This document shows, one piece after another, positions 63,286 through 64,000 of a DNA stretch of 64,000 bases. Under the pieces are notes generated by a model that was not told the origin of the DNA, did no database searches, and worked only from the letters and a program-made list of their open reading frames with translations. The stretch is from contig CAJNDS010002318.1 in the NCBI GenBank assembly GCA_905221605.1, positions 188,001 to 252,000 of the forward strand, written 5' to 3'. The position numbers and the translations under genes were made by a program. Every line of letters starts with the position of its first letter. Positions within the stretch are counted from its first letter, which is position 1. The DNA comes from Symbiodinium natans (Eukaryota > Sar > Dinophyceae > Suessiales > Symbiodiniaceae).

Positions 63286-64000
63286 GCCCCCAGTAGTCTG
63301 TGCATTCCTTTGCCATTGTCGTCGCTCGTTCTGCGTAACCCTGACAATCTCTGCTACTTGCATGCTGCGGTTTATCTGCTGGCTTACATACATGCTCAAC
63401 AGTCCAGAATTGGCCCCCTCGTGCCACCTCGCTGGAACAAGCATTAGGGGTGTTGTGGAAACCACACCACCCTTTTTGTGGCCCTCGAAGCCTTGTTTTG
63501 CCTCAACTGGCCCACTGGGGGACCCTGCTAGCGGACTGGCCCCAGCTGCATCAGCAGTAAGACTGTATGGAGCTCATCCACCATTTGCTTGCAAGACATC
63601 CATTGTCCTACTTGGAGTGTCGTTGGGAGGCCCGTCCACTTCCCGGCACCGTCGCTGCTCGCCGACCGCTGATACAGGGCCTCTTCTGTGTGGACCTGCC
63701 TCTCCCTAGGCTCGCAAATTCTACGCTGCGGACCTGCATCACTAATTGGCACAAACAGAAGATTCCTCATGGACTCCTCAACAAACCCCGCTTTTTGCTT
63801 GTGTGTCTTGCCCGGTACGCCAGTGCAACAAGAGGCAAAAACCGGATCAAGATTCCATGCCAGGCACTACAGCAGGTGAGCTTCCCGGTATTCAAAGGCT
63901 CAAAGCATGATGTTGAGTGGACTGCTTACACTCTCATTGCAGGGATACTACACCAGGGGCCGCGACCCGAGCAGGGTCACTACCGCTCCTTTTTAGCGCA
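63286..64000 (+). pseudogene. Ubiquitin-specific-protease (C19)-like domain, frameshifted and cut by window end
   Basis: The Cys box R-N-P-D-N-L-C-Y-L-H-A-A (63334-63370; candidate Cys codon 63352-63354) is in frame 1. From about 63400-63440 the text continues in frame 3, with one in-frame TAA (63558-63560), and reaches the His box Y-T-L-I-A-G-I-L-H then G-H-Y-R-S-F-L (63930-63999; candidate His codon 63978-63980). F-L-L-V-C-L-A-R-Y...I-P-C before it matches the USP P-x-L-x-x-x-L-x-R-F region. Known biology: USPs remove ubiquitin from proteins. Linked to retrotransposon ORFs, and broken in this copy. Confidence 0.7.

Noticed and set aside
55045-64000. LTR retrotransposon or retrovirus-like element
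   Set aside because: APE endonuclease precedes the RT, and no LTR, aspartic protease, RNase H-integrase order was seen.

Overview
The window looks like nuclear DNA of a dinoflagellate. Reasons: hundreds of bases of plant/dinoflagellate-type telomere heptamer (CCCTAAA / TTTAGGG) scattered through it; very short exons in long introns; introns that mostly open with GC (sometimes GA or GT), close with AG, and have AG|G at both ends; and a degenerate LINE that carries protein domains I associate with dinoflagellate retrotransposons. No bacterial operon, tRNA, rRNA or CRISPR array was seen. The species cannot be fixed from the sequence alone.

Region 1 (about 4.6-32.9 kb, + strand) holds one large split gene, rebuilt by eye from about 38 exons whose phases mostly agree. 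The 5' part is a ladder of 60-99 nt exons. Each encodes one roughly 25-residue beta-helix rung of the polymorphic-outer-membrane-protein (Pmp) type, with the pattern AIYA-x4-VSGG-x-LTI-x2-S-x-A-x3-G. The GG-A-I signature is put together across the splice junctions (GGA G|GC GCG ATC). Next come larger Pmp/Cys exons, then a Cys-rich GCC2/GCC3-like (ephrin-receptor-like) stretch, then a multi-pass membrane module, and a short acidic tail ending at a TGA at 32875-32877. The start of the gene was not found; it lies upstream of 4633. The likely product is a surface adhesin or receptor: an extracellular beta-helix stalk, a Cys-rich neck and a membrane anchor.

Region 2 (about 34-48 kb, + strand) holds a second split gene encoding two cold-shock domains (probably RNA binding), again with tiny exons in introns full of telomere-like repeats. 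Its two ends are uncertain. A block at 37.96-40.08 kb is a higher-order satellite containing TTTAGGG.

Region 3 (48.4-55 kb) holds a protein-kinase exon (50218-50298), a frameshifted RRM (about 51.35-51.6 kb), one orphan exon at 53.73 kb and about 1 kb of CA/CT microsatellite.

Region 4 (55.05-64 kb, + strand) is retrotransposon sequence: leader ORFs, a degenerate CCCH finger, an APE endonuclease, a reverse transcriptase, C2H2 fingers, a separate ORF, and a ubiquitin-specific-protease-like domain that runs off the window edge. It is broken by at least four frameshifts and one stop. A small GC-rich hairpin recurs about ten times along it and sits at one of the frameshifts.

Between the genes lie several non-autonomous inverted-repeat (MITE-like) families with two or three copies each, several minisatellites, a 202-bp palindromic satellite and one AT-rich degraded insert (11.1-12.4 kb).
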